Positions 50,975-63,991 of a stretch of 64,000 nt of DNA are shown here, piece by piece. Source of the stretch: Paramecium tetraurelia (taxonomy: Eukaryota > Ciliophora > Oligohymenophorea > Peniculida > Parameciidae); contig NW_001799621.1 of NCBI RefSeq assembly GCF_000165425.1, positions 1-64,000 of the forward strand. Direction: 5' to 3'. Each line of letters opens with the position of its first letter. Position 1 is the first letter of the stretch. Under the pieces are notes generated by a model. The model was given only the letters and a program-made list of their open reading frames with translations, made no database searches and had not been told where the DNA came from. The translations under genes were made by a program, and so were the position numbers.

Positions 50975-51596
50975 TCACCTGAAAATAAAAATATCATTAT
51001 AACCATTCATGTTTTCATGAGGAATCCAACCAGATCCATCAAATTACATATGATTCTTCTGGAAACCGGAAGTTTTAGTTTAGCCTTATTAGGTTTCTAA
51101 ATATCTATCAGTCTTTCGAAATCTAGATTGATATCTAAATTTCTTACGTCGGAGCAACAAGATTTTAGGGCTTCTTGAAACCGTCTTGATAAGTAGTGAT
51201 CATTTTATCAATGTGAGTGCAAGGATGGTTTTTTAATAATGTTTGACAACCATATTTGTGTGAATATGCTTCCTTATGAGGATCAATCAACTCTTTAGCA
51301 TCAAAATTGAATCCTGTAGATGACAATCTATTGAACTTGCCCAATTTAGAATCTGCAAATGACTTTCTAGCTACTTCAGAGAATCTCTCTCCATATAGAT
51401 TTTCTGATTGCACATATGGCACATATCCTGCATATCCAGGCACAGCTGAATTCTTAGGCTCTTAAGGCAACTTAATCGATTAAGAATACTCCTTTACTTG
51501 TGTGTAATGATTGATGTAACTGGTCCTATAAAAGTTATTTTTGGACCATTCATGGAAAGTCTTCTCTTGAATTGGAGGTTGAGACTTGCTAGTCAT
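50975..51596 (-). CDS. CIMIP2/FAM166-like ciliary microtubule inner protein
   Basis: Members of the FAM166/CIMIP2 (DUF2475) family sit inside doublet microtubules of cilia. The protein begins MTSKSQPPIQEKTFHEWSKN, followed by the family's PGYxGxVP motif, AVPGYAGYVPYVQSENLYGE, with RFSEVARKSF after it. It then gives FNFDAKELIDPHKEAYSHKY, CQTLLKNHPCTHIDKMITTY and QDGFKKP. After that the coding-like frame changes phase near 51.16 kb: LLLRRKKFRYQSRFRKTDRY and LETQQGQTKTSGFQKNHMQF, DGSGWIPHENMNGYNDIFIF reach a TGA at 50975. No intron explains the switch. In the first phase a TGA comes at about 51.11 kb (ending ISKD). A cilium-rich cell would need such proteins in quantity. Confidence 0.6.
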
Positions 51597-51625
51597 TTTA
51601 ATTGATAAATAAATATATCAAATAA

Positions 51626-52270
51626 TCATACTCTCTATTCAAATTAACATTCCTTCAGTAGTTCAATCCTCTTATACTATTAAAGTGTCTTGAAGTTCAT
51701 TACATTTGTGTGTAAAGTAGAGTATTTATCTATTTAAGTCCATTAATTTTATTCAGTTCACCATTTATTTTACCAATTCTCATTTGAGTTGATATGATTG
51801 AAGTCTTTCCTGATCTGACATGATTATTTAATCTAACTAAATTTCTAGAGCATTTATGAACTTAAATCGTTATCTTAAGAGTAAAAATAAATCAAATTAT
51901 ATATCCTTGCAATGTTCATCAAAATTATCCCCCAAAAAGTTTCTTTCAGATTTTCCAGAACATCTTCACTTTGAATTTAATAAATAATTAGCCATCTTAT
52001 AATGAATTTATTCAATTTTTCTTAATTGATTTTATCATCATAATTTTTAGCTTAAGTACTTTACCATGTATTAACTTTACATTTCTATCTAACAATAGTT
52101 TCTAATCGATTTGTTTAAAGAAATTGAGTAAATTAACTCCAAACTTATTTGAACTATTTTCATCATCATTAATAAATTCTAGTAGTTCATCTGCTTAAAT
52201 TCATACAATTAATCTAGATAAGAATTTCATAAATAATATCAATGAAGGTTTGCCAAATTAAAAACAAGGA
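51626..52270 (-). CDS. possible coiled-coil gene, frames unresolved
   Basis: Coding-like pieces on the minus strand between the CIMIP2-like gene and CDC5: ELLEFINDDENSSNKFGVNL, LNFFKQIDQKLLLDRNVKLI, DVLENLKETFWGIILMNIAR and MLQKFSQIKQSCQIRKDFNH, with VMNFKTLQQYKRIELLKECQ before a TGA at 51626. Phases differ between pieces, and several TGAs interrupt the best-composed frame. Either there are introns I could not place or the gene is decaying. No family recognised. Confidence 0.3.
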
Positions 52271-52345
52271 TGCAAAATCATTTTGAGAAAGTTATAGCTT
52301 ATGATATATAAATTAAAAATATTAACATAATAATAATTATAAATA

Positions 52346-54661
<2,316 letters not shown>

Positions 54662-54852
54662 TTAGAATATTAATAAATAAATTAATTTCGATTTTAATCA
54701 TCTTAATTTTTGTATATTTTTAGAATATTATGGATTATAAAAATGGTTATATCTTATTTTCATATCAAAATAAATATCTTGCAACATTTCAAGTGTGTAG
54801 TTAGTATTAGGACAACATAAATTAAAAGCACATAATTAATTTATTAAAAATA
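54662..54852. promoter_or_regulatory. bidirectional promoter region of CDC5 and PRP28
   Basis: 191 bp between the two divergent start codons, AT-rich and without a coding frame. It must hold both promoters and both 5' leaders. Exact elements cannot be assigned from sequence alone. Confidence 0.6.
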
Positions 54853-56904
54853 ATGATTGCTGCTGAAGAACTAGCTGAGGAATAACAGGAGCATAACAAT
54901 TAATTGATTCAAAACGGGAAGTCAACATTTAAGCCTCAGTTTCTCTCTAAATAGCAAAGGGAGGAATAAAAATAAAAATAGGAAGAATAGCAACATAAAT
55001 AATAAGTAGAAAAGCAATAATAGATTGCACAGATTCGCAAGGAATACATACATTTTAGAAGTAAAGTGATATCGAATAGCTTAGGTGATGATTAAAAAGT
55101 AAGGTAAATTTTGGAGAAAAGAAAATCAAAAAGTAGAAGCAGATCAAAAAGCAAGGAGAAAAACAATCGCTACATTACATCAAACACCAGAGCCACAGTG
55201 CCTGTGAAAATGGATGGGGAAAATCAAGAATTAATGCATATTAAAATGTAGTACTTGGGGTTGAATAAAGAGAAGAAAAAGATCTTAAAGCCCTCCGAGA
55301 AGTTTAAAAACATATTCAATTTTGAATGGGATGCCACAGAAGATACTTCAATTGATTTCAATCCACTCTACATGAATAGAATAATTGCGAGCGGTCTACA
55401 TTCTAAAGCCTAGGAGGACAAGGATCCTGATCAGTTGTTGTCCTCAGATCATTGGAGCAAGAAATCCTTAGGCCAAATGCAACCAAGAGATTGGAGAATA
55501 TTCAGAGAAGACATGGACATCATAATTAAAGGCGGTCGTGTTCCAAATCCTATAAGAGAATGGAATGAAGTCTAATTGCCTAAAAATTTAATGAATTCTA
55601 TTCGAAATTTAAACTATGTTAAGCCAACTCCAATTTAGATGCAGACCATTCCAATAGGTTTAGAGCGTAAAGATATGATCGGTATTGCTCCTACGGGAAG
55701 TGGTAAATCTGCTGCATTTTTAATTCCATTGATTACTTATTTGTCTACACTCCCCAAATAGGATGATAAGATATGTAAAGATGGACCATATGCTTTGATA
55801 ATGGCTCCAGCAAGAGAGTTGGCAATTTAGATTGAGGCTGAATTCTAGAAGCTATCCTAAGGATACAATTTGAGATCGTTTGTTATAGTGGGAGGAAGGA
55901 AGGAAGAAGAATAGGAGTTTCATTTGAAGAAAGGGATAGAAATTTTGATAGGAACACCAGGTAGAATCAAAGATCTTTTGATGAAGAAATACTTGGTGTT
56001 AGAATAATGCTCATGGATTGTGTTGGATGAGGCAGATAAAATGATTGATTTAGGATTTGAATAAGATGTGAATTACATCTTGGATTCAATTACTACATAG
56101 ATGAAATCAGAGGATGAAATAGCTGCTGAATTGGAGGAGAAGTTGGCTCAAGCAGGAGAAAGGTAGTATAGAGTGACTCATCTATTTTCAGCCACAATGC
56201 CTCCTCAGGTTGAGAAATTGGCAAAGAGATACTTGAGAGCATTTTGTTTTATTAGTATTGGAGAACCAGGCGGTGGTAAGAAGGATATTGAATAGAAGAT
56301 AGATATGATTAATGAGGCAGCTAAAAAGTAATTAAGATTATTAAGAGTAGAAATCGTCTCTTGTAGTTGTTAGCATCCAATAAACCTCCGATTATAATTT
56401 TTGCAAATCAAAAGAAGAGTGTTGAAATATTGAGTAAAACATTAGAGAAATATGGAGTAATGCTAATACAATAATTTAGTATAACTCTGTTGTGTATCAT
56501 GGAAGCAAAACGCAATAGCAAAGAGAAGCAGCTGTTGAAGGGTTCAAGTCTAAAAAGATTGATATTTTGATCGCCACAGATTTGGCATCTAGGGGTTTGC
56601 ATGTTGAAGGAGTTCAGATGGTTATAAATTTCGATGCTCCAAAAAATATTCAGGTACTTGTGTCAATAATCAAAAGGATTTCATTCATAGAACTGGTAGA
56701 ACAGGTAGGGCAGGGAAAAGAGGATTGGCTGTGACATTTCTTACTAATTCGGATTCAGATCTATTTTATGATCTAAAGGAGTATTTGATTAAAAGTGGGC
56801 AGAATGTTCCACCGGAGTTGGCTTAACATACGGCATCAAACCAAAAGCCTGGTTCTGTGCCTGATAATGTGCCTAGGAGAAAACAAGTAATTTTGGCGCA
56901 TTGA
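54853..56904 (+). CDS. PRP28: DEAD-box RNA helicase PRP28/DDX23
   Basis: Prp28 removes U1 snRNA from the 5' splice site before spliceosome activation. The N-terminus is Gln/Arg/Ser-rich ([18 protein letters not shown]). The Prp28 signature [20 protein letters not shown] precedes the helicase core. Core motifs: Q motif with [14 protein letters not shown], motif I APTGSGKS (usual GKT here GKS), Ia PARELAIQI, Ib [61 protein letters not shown]. Three introns of 23 nt (near 56.33, 56.46 and 56.65 kb) restore the C-terminal lobe; one ends AAG. The end reads [15 protein letters not shown] at 56902. Complete by length and motifs. Divergent from CDC5. Confidence 0.95.
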
Positions 56905-56931
56905 TAACATATGAAAAATTTGAATCATAGA

Positions 56932-57372
56932 TCACTTTACAAAAATGTATGCAATTATGGAAAGAGTGGAGAGCGAAATAAATTGTTCACCCACCTTTAT
57001 AACAAAATAATTCCATGTCTTCTATTCCCAAACTACCTTCGATGTGTAGTATTGCACTTAAAAGCTCAAACTAAAAAACACAGCCAAAGTAAGCGCCAAA
57101 ATTAAATCGCGTTCGTCCTATAATTTATTATGAGTCATTACTTTGGACTTTAATACGTTGTAAAAGATTGTTATCAAGCACGCTTACAAGAATCTTCCTG
57201 CCAATTCAAATAATAATGGCCAATTATTTTATTTATTGTTTTCTTTTTCTTTCTCCTGCTTCACATTGGCTTCTTTCATGTATCGTTCTCGAAATACAAC
57301 TGAGTACCACAAGTAACCTATTGTCATTGTAAATAATGTCCCAATTAATATTGACAATAATATTGATACCAT
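56932..57372 (-). CDS. DUF1761 membrane protein
   Basis: An intron-free 146-residue frame. It starts MVSILLSILIGTLFTMTIGY and continues LWYSVVFRERYMKEANVKQE, which matches the DUF1761 pattern (G-x-LWYS-x-x-F-x-x-x-WMK). Three further hydrophobic stretches follow (RFLQACLITIFYNVL, LILALTLAVFFSLSF, STLSIIAYIFV), giving four membrane helices as in the family. Function is unknown in all organisms. The TGA at 56932 faces the PRP28 stop, leaving only 27 bp between the two genes. Confidence 0.75.
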
Positions 57373-57425
57373 GTCGTTTAAATTAATTATTATTTTATAA
57401 ATAGATAAAAATTTAACAGTTAACT

Positions 57426-58330
57426 ATGTACATCACCATGAAAGGAGATTTGGTTGAATTGAATTAAGTAACGTTACCCTCATTATGTTGTAGAGAAATC
57501 TTGTCATTTCCAGAACATAAATTGATAACCACACCAAAGTTTAATATAAATCAGATAAGCTCGTAATTAATGATAAAATTGTGTTGCAAAACTTCAACAA
57601 ACAATTCATTAACCGACTGGATTATGCAATCAAGAATTACGAAATCAGATTATAATAAGCAATCCAACAATTTGTGTGTAATAGGCAAGAAATCCTCAAA
57701 ATTAATTAGACTGATAAAAAATTAGTTACAAGGTATCTTTGGATCAACGACAATTATTCAGAAATCAGATATTCTGATGCTCCTTTGACCAAAAACTTCA
57801 AAAAAAGTACCTCAATACAAATTTTTAGTCCCGCTTAATGAAATCACATTTCAGTACCAACAACTAGATGATAAAGTTATGAAAGCACTCAAAAAATATG
57901 ATCTCTACCCTGAATACCTGTTAACAATCCTACACAAGAAGAAACAGCTATCAGTCGTCTTCCTATCATTCAGAAAATTATGTGCCTTCACATTACTTTG
58001 CAATTGGATTCTCAAATCCAGAGATTTGCCATAAATCCAATTCTCAGCACTCATATTCCTTAAATTAAAATTGTAATATGCAGCTCAACAATAGGGTTTA
58101 ACAATCAAAAAATACTTACTCATTTAGTTAAATAGGATCAGAACATAACTAACCCTTAAAAGTACTCGAATTAGCTTATTCTTTTAGGTTTGAAAGACAA
58201 AAACTCTTAAATATTAGAATCAGGCAAATCATCAGAAAAAAAGCAATGGTCAGTTTAGTTAACCATTAAAAAATCTAAACAGGACAGTTTGGACAAAGAA
58301 AATATTAATAAAAAAATTTAGTTTTCCTGA
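57426..58330 (+). CDS. unrecognised protein (about 270 aa)
   Basis: Starts MYITMKGDLVELNQ. A 26-nt intron joins RNLVISRTQIDNHTKVQYKS and DKLVINDKIVLQNFNKQFIN, YAIKNYEIRLQQAIQQFVCN, TRYLWINDNYSEIRYSDAPL. A 22-nt intron near 57.82 kb leads to LNEITFQYQQLDDKVMKALK, YDLYPEYLLTILHKKKQLSV and FRKLCAFTLLCNWILKSRDL. A 26-nt intron near 58.17 kb gives the charged tail ESGKSSEKKQWSVQLTIKKS and the TGA at 58328. The protein appears fully helical. No family recognised. It starts 53 bp from the divergent DUF1761 start. Confidence 0.65.
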
Positions 58331-58699
58331 AAAATATTGTTTATTATTCACTTTTATTAAATTTACCATAATATTTTACGAACTCATAAAGACTAATATT
58401 TTATTAAATTGTGAGGATACAATTATTAAGTTAATGGTTCACCCAGAAACTTTGATGTCTAAAACTTTTAAAGTTCTTTTTTCTACACATAATTCTATTT
58501 AATCTTAATTAATAAATGAATTACAAATAACATACAATATTCTAGATAATTATCGATTATCAAACAAAATCGAAATTAATAGGTAAAATTACAAGAATAC
58601 TTATTCCATCTTATTAAATTAAATCAAGGTTTCAGATGAACAAATTAATTAATTGTCAATATAAAAAAAATTTATAATAATTTCGAAATCTTATAAATT
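58331..58699. other. intergenic AT-rich stretch
   Basis: Convergent spacer; no frame, no repeat of note. Confidence 0.5.
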
Positions 58700-60217
58700 T
58701 CATTTGAATCCTGATCTGTATCCTGATCCTAACTAACTTGGTAAATTAGCTAATTCAGTTTGTTTAAGAAGAGGTGCTTCATCTACTTGGTTAGCGAATA
58801 CAACAGCTTCACCCAAGCCTATAGTTTAGAAATGAGTAATTACATAAAGACTTGTCAATTCCAACTCTTTCAGTTTCATCATCAATTCTGAGAACTCCGA
58901 ATCCTTTCAATGCCAAGAGAGTTAGTAAAGTAAAGAAAACAACCCAAGCAAAGATTATCAATAATCCTAACAATTGATAACCCAACAATTTGAATCCAAA
59001 TCCATAGAATGCTCCAGCCTTAGTATCAAAAAATCCTGATAAGAAAATTCCGATGAATCCACTACCCTAATTAGTATAAGTGTGTGATATCTTACAAGAT
59101 AGACTGGAATGACTTCAGCTGGATCATCAATATGAGCTGATGGTGTTGCTTTGGCTAAGATACTGTAAAATAATGCTGCCACAAATCCATAGATGAATGC
59201 AGTCCATGGTTTCATATCATCAGCAGCAGCACTGACAGCAACGAGTCCACTGACTACTCCTCTTGACAATGCCACCAAATTCGTGGTTTCATATTAGAAA
59301 TATCTGATAACAAAACTAACAAATCCACCAGTGGCTCCGGCAATCAAAGTATTTACTGCAACTAAACCTTAAGCATATTGGGTTTTAGATCCTTAAGCAA
59401 CAACACCACCATTATAGAATAACCATCCTGCAAACACCAATAATGATCCAAATCCAATATAGAGTGGTGAATGTCTGCTGAATTCTACTGTGGTTCCATT
59501 ATCAAATCTTGTTTTTCTTGGTTTCAAGATAACAGTCAAAATCAATCCTGCTGCTCCTGCTGCGAAAAAGACTACTCCTGCACCTGAGAAATCCTTGAAT
59601 CCCAATGATGACAACCTTTTTAGTATTGATATCAGCATTACCATCCTGCAGCCAAGGTCCAATGAGTCAAACCTGCATATATGAATCCAGAATAGATCAG
59701 TGTTAATACAGACCATCCTAAAAATGTCATTCTCTCTGCAGATGCTCCAGCCAGAATTGCAATTCCAAATGCTGCTCCTGCTGCTCTGAATACTATTGAG
59801 TATATATTTGTAATCAATTACCGAAATTGGTATAATCATTTCCATATTGAGTGGCTTCCCATTTAGAACCTGCTAATTTGGTGCCTCCCAAAAATTTGGT
59901 TTAGAAATCATCTCCAAAAGAAAAACCATAACCAAACTAAATTTAGAAAATCATTATTACCAACCACCAAATTAATATTGTCAAAAATAATCCCAAAAAT
60001 ACTTTTATTACAACTGATTAAGCATTTTTATATCTGACTGATCCTGCTCCGATAAATGCAAATCCAACCTGTGTCAAAATTACGATAAATCCAGATATCA
60101 AGACCCAATCATAGTCTTTTGGCTATGGACTAGGAATGCTTAATGTAGGATCTAACCAAATAGAAATACCATTAAAAACATACCTGCACCTTCATTATGT
60201 CTCAAAAGATGACTCAT
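58700..60217 (-). CDS. AMT: ammonium transporter family protein lacking the twin histidines
   Basis: Amt/Mep proteins move ammonium across membranes. The first exon MSHLLRHNEGA is joined by introns of 24-32 nt to DYDWVLISGFIVILTQVGFA, FIGAGSVRYKNAQSVVIKVF, FGIAILAGASAERMTFLGWS (family GALAER), THWTLAAGWLSSLGF, KDFSGAGVVFFAAGAAGLIL, HSPLYIGFGSLLVFAGWLFY, GVVSGLVAVSAAADDMKPWT, IDDPAEVIPVYLGSGFIGIF and VLRIDDETERVGIDKSL. The fold, the AER motif, the DFSGAGVV motif and the C-terminal RIxxxxExxGxD are kept. However, the two pore histidines (TVVHINAA and FGVHGVCG in bacterial AmtB) are Phe and Tyr here. About 480 residues, 11 helices expected. It could conduct a different substrate or act as a sensor. 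Confidence 0.88.
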
Positions 60218-60338
60218 ATCTTCCGTTATTTAAAATAATATTTCAAATAAATTTATTTACTCTCTATTTATATATTGTATTTATATCTAAATTCGTATTT
60301 TATTTATGTATATAAAACCAAAATAAATATCTACATAG

Positions 60339-62208
60339 TCAATCTAATTTGACCATAGAATATATTTTTTTAACAAAAACATGACTTGCCAAGAAACCCA
60401 CCGTTCCACATATTAATCCCAAACATAGAGATGCCATATACATAGTACCAAAGTAGTATAAAATTGTTGAGAATCTTACTAAATAATTAAAAATACCTAG
60501 TAAATTACAACGAATCCAAGTAATATTAAATTGAATATATAAATAAATATACTCCTGAAGTAAAAGGCACAAAGAAAGCTTTCCACCACCACCTATGATT
60601 TTAGTTTTAAAGCAGAAAATAAACCGTTAAGATTGAAACCTCAGCACTAATAATAATCAACAAAATTGCAGTAAAAAGCAATGAAACAAAGAATTCATAG
60701 TAAGAATTCTTCCAAATGGATTGCATTATTTAACTAATCTCAAGACCAATAGATCTAGGTAGTAAATAACATACTTACATAAAACACACGAATCCTCCAA
60801 TCAAACAGCTATAAAAATAATCCAAGTAAAATGGCTGCTAAGGAATTTCCTAAGCAATTTATCCATATTTACATGGATTTTTAGGTGATTCAGTTTTGAA
60901 TCCAATGAGTGATCCGATTAAATTCAATGGAGTTTGAATACCGAGTTGCAAGGCTATGAATGTAATACCAGATTTAAAGTCTAATCCACTTGAAGCCTCC
61001 TCAAACATTAAGGCAATATTTTCAATTCCAAAAATAAACAAAGCCATAATTGGAAATGCCAAATTGCTTCCCAAAGTACATAACAGCCAATATTCCCCCT
61101 TAAAATACTTGTAAAATTTAGAAGAATAATATCCATTCAAACTACCAGTGAATACATACACAACAATCACTAGAGTAGCTAGATACCCAGTGTGTGCAGA
61201 ATAGATAAATCCTATTGATGAGAGAAAGAAAACGAAAAAAGTCATGATGGTAAATTGAATGCCAGTTCCAATCAGAACACTCAAAAATAGTATGCCAGCT
61301 GGAGGTCTAAACACATCTCGACTGATTTATTTCCATCCCTTTTGATCGATCTAACCGTCACTATCCTCTTGTGGCAACATTTCAAAAGTTAGCACATCTC
61401 TCTTAACAGTGAATCTAATAAACAAAGCAATGAGACAAGTCAAGCCAAAAAATACATATAAGGTTATGCTAAGTGGCATCCACTCTTAATCAGTATTGGT
61501 GACTATATTTAAGTAGGCTGACCATCTATTTGATGAGTTAGTCATTAGATATCTGACTGAATAAGTGACATTCACTATTGAATTGATTGGACAATTGATT
61601 CCTGAATCTATTTCAGAACTATCCATGCACTTGGATTCAAATTCAACTGTTATTGAATTAATGCTAAAGGTCTAATTGATTTCTGATTTAGAGGTGTTGT
61701 AGATTTCAATTTTGAAATTGTAATGATTGTAAAAGGAATACTAATTGACATTTCTAATTCCAAGAGGTACTCCAATGATTGTATTATTCAAAGGATTACT
61801 AGACAGTATTGGTAATTCATCAATTAACATGTTGACTCTATAGTCATGATCAATAAACCATTTCAAATTGTTCTGTTCTGTTTATGTAAAGTGTTTGGTA
61901 CAGAGTATTTCATCAGTGATTTCATAATTCATAAATATCTACGATTATAGTTATGCAATTACTTAATACTTGGACTATTATATTAAAGTGCCTAAGATCA
62001 TGGATCCGATGTTTTAATTCTGATTTTCAGTCGATTCTGGTTTGCAGATATCAAGATCATAATAATCATATGGGAGTTGAGTAGATTCTGAGGTCATCTC
62101 GTTTATTAAGACTGGGATCTATTGACCCTCAAAATAGGTTTTTTGTTGGATGCCTGGCAAGTCGAAAGTATAAATGACGCATATCATAGAAAGCATTAAG
62201 ATGCTCAT
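60339..62208 (-). CDS. TM9SF nonaspanin (endomembrane protein 70)
   Basis: Nonaspanins sort membrane proteins in the Golgi and endosomes and take part in phagocytosis. The signal peptide MSILMLSMICVIYTFDLPGI is followed by a lumenal domain with the family motifs LPYDYYDLDICKP, TDEILCTKHF, KWFIDHDYRVNMLIDELPIL and GVPLGI. The C-terminal half has about nine membrane helices, with VFRPPAGILFLSVLIGTGIQ, YLATLVIVVYVFTGSLNGYY, TLGSNLAFPIMALFIFGIEN and FKTESPKNPCKYG. It ends KKIYSMVKLD, carrying the KxD-type COPI/Golgi retention signal of the family. The TGA is at 60339. Short introns break the last helices (60.5-60.8 kb). Confidence 0.92.
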
Positions 62209-62302
62209 TTTATTATTTTTATTATATATTAAGTTAATGTCTTCGGTTTAACATTATTTGTTGAGAAAACAAATCACTTTGATTTAGCATCCGAACATCT
62301 TT

Positions 62303-63319
62303 ATGACTCAACACGACATCGATGAATCTTAATTATACAGGGATGGTAAGATTGTGCCTTATTATGTTGTTGGGAAACCTGAGATCATTGATAAGAGATT
62401 GAACAAATCACAACCAATTGAAGAGATTGTTCAACCTCATCGCAAAATCAAGCCAACAACATATAAGGAGTTTAAAAATAAACAATCCCAATAGATGAGT
62501 GTGGAAGAGGAGGCTGATTTTATTCAAATTGACATGGAACCAAGTTAAGTTGAAAATGAAATCCAATAAATTCTTAATAGAAAGACCTAATAACAATACT
62601 TGCATCTCAAAAAATTGAGTAAGGCAGATCAAGTTGCTGCTGTCAAAGAAAGTAGAATCATCAAGCAATTTGAAACTCAACAATAAAAATGGCAACGAAG
62701 AGTAGTCTCCTCAGCCCAACAATGCAATAGACCAACTTCTTAATCTATTTACAATTAAATATAAGTAGAACGAGAAAAAGTGGAAGACAGAAAGCTATTG
62801 GACCTTATACAAACAGATGCAGAAAGATATGGCAATAAATTATGGGTAATAATCAGTTTCATTTTAGGAAAGATAACTTAGATCAAGATCTGATGCTGTA
62901 GAATAACACAAAAAAATCAAGGAGCAAGGACACGAGATCATTAAAAATCCCAATTGTCACGCCATCTACAAGAGACCTAGGAGCATTGCCTAGAGATTTG
63001 AAGAAAGGAAAGAGAAGGTAAATGAAGTTTATAGTGTTGGCCCGTAATTAGATAATCTTTAGGTATGAACTAGACTTAATTAAAGGTAGAGGGAGAGAGT
63101 AAATTAGTGAAGGAGACACAAAGTGTCTAAAAAATGTTGGATGAGCAGAAAATCAAAGAACAGAATGAAAATTGTGGGAAAAGGAAAAATCCAGCTATTT
63201 TCAAGAAAATTATACCTACTGATTAAGTTGGTGGTTCCAATGAAATTATATCACTTAACTATGATAAATAAGTCTTGAGGTAAAAGGGAAAACTCGATAT
63301 TTTTAAACAGTTCTTTTGA
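62303..63319 (+). CDS. helical, charged protein, function unknown
   Basis: Starts MTQHDIDESQLYRDGKIVPY and YVVGKPEIIDKRLNKSQPIE. Long charged helices follow: QSQQMSVEEEADFIQIDMEP, SKADQVAAVKESRIIKQFET, VEREKVEDRKLLDLIQTDAE. A 22-nt TAG-ending intron near 62.86 kb and a 23-nt AAG-ending intron near 63.07 kb join LRSRSDAVEQHKKIKEQGHE, NCHAIYKRPRSIAQRFEERK and NEVYSVGPQLDNLQ to VQKMLDEQKIKEQNENCGKR, ending in KLDIFKQFF and a TGA at 63317. The style is that of axonemal or cytoskeletal coiled-coil proteins, but I cannot name the family. Confidence 0.7.
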
Positions 63320-63382
63320 TCACATGAACTCTCATTTAATTTTTACTTAACATTTATTGTTTATTATTAATAAATTTAAGAA

Positions 63383-63991
63383 TCACTCCTCTTCCTCTAG
63401 TTCCACTGTTACCACTTCCATTTTCTTCGACCATGGACTTTATTAAAAATCAAACACATTACTTTTCATACAATGTTCCTTTATACTTTTTACCATCTGA
63501 TAATTGTACAAATATTAAATAGGTTTTGCCAGCTATAAATTATTCTTTGACTGATTATATTTCCATTATGGAAGTATTGTCTTCTAAGTCAAACTTGGGT
63601 ATCAATTTTGAGAGCAATAATGTTTAGATTTGAGGGTATTTTGTATTAAATTATTAGGCATCAAGATCGACCCAACCATGATATTTGAAATTGCTTGACT
63701 TTTTGTTATCAACTCTAAGGTTTTTTGATTCCATGCTAGTCACTTTGCGAGTGTTAGTCCATGGTCTTAAATTAAATTACTATGAAAGTCTTACTAATCA
63801 TAAAGTATGATCTCGTATTGAATATACTGGTTAGGGTCGTCTTTTTTTTAATAGTCAACGACCATTTTGTAGTTGATTCCTGAAACTATTTGCTATTAAA
63901 CGCTTTCTATTTTCCAAAGGAAGTATTCTGGGCCAGCTTCATCATCTAGGATTTCGTTGATGTGGGTGAAAATTTCATTATTCTGACTCAT
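63383..63991 (-). CDS. double-domain cystatin (cysteine-protease inhibitor), maybe longer
   Basis: Two cystatin domains in one frame. Domain 1: HINEILDDEAGPEYFLWKIE, then the QxVxG loop as SVQQQIVSGINYKMVVDY, YIQYEIILYDQ and, after a 29-nt intron, PWTNTRKVTS. Domain 2: YHGWVDLDAQQFNTKYPQIQ, VKEQFIAGKTYLIFVQLSDG, KYKGTLYEK and, after a 25-nt intron, PWSKKMEVVTVELEEEE, TGA at 63383. QxVxG and the PW hairpin are the two loops that enter the active site of papain-like proteases. In both domains the intron lies just before PW and ends in AAG. The ATG at 63991 (MSQNNEIF) has open coding frame before it, so the gene may extend beyond the right edge with more domains. Confidence 0.82.
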
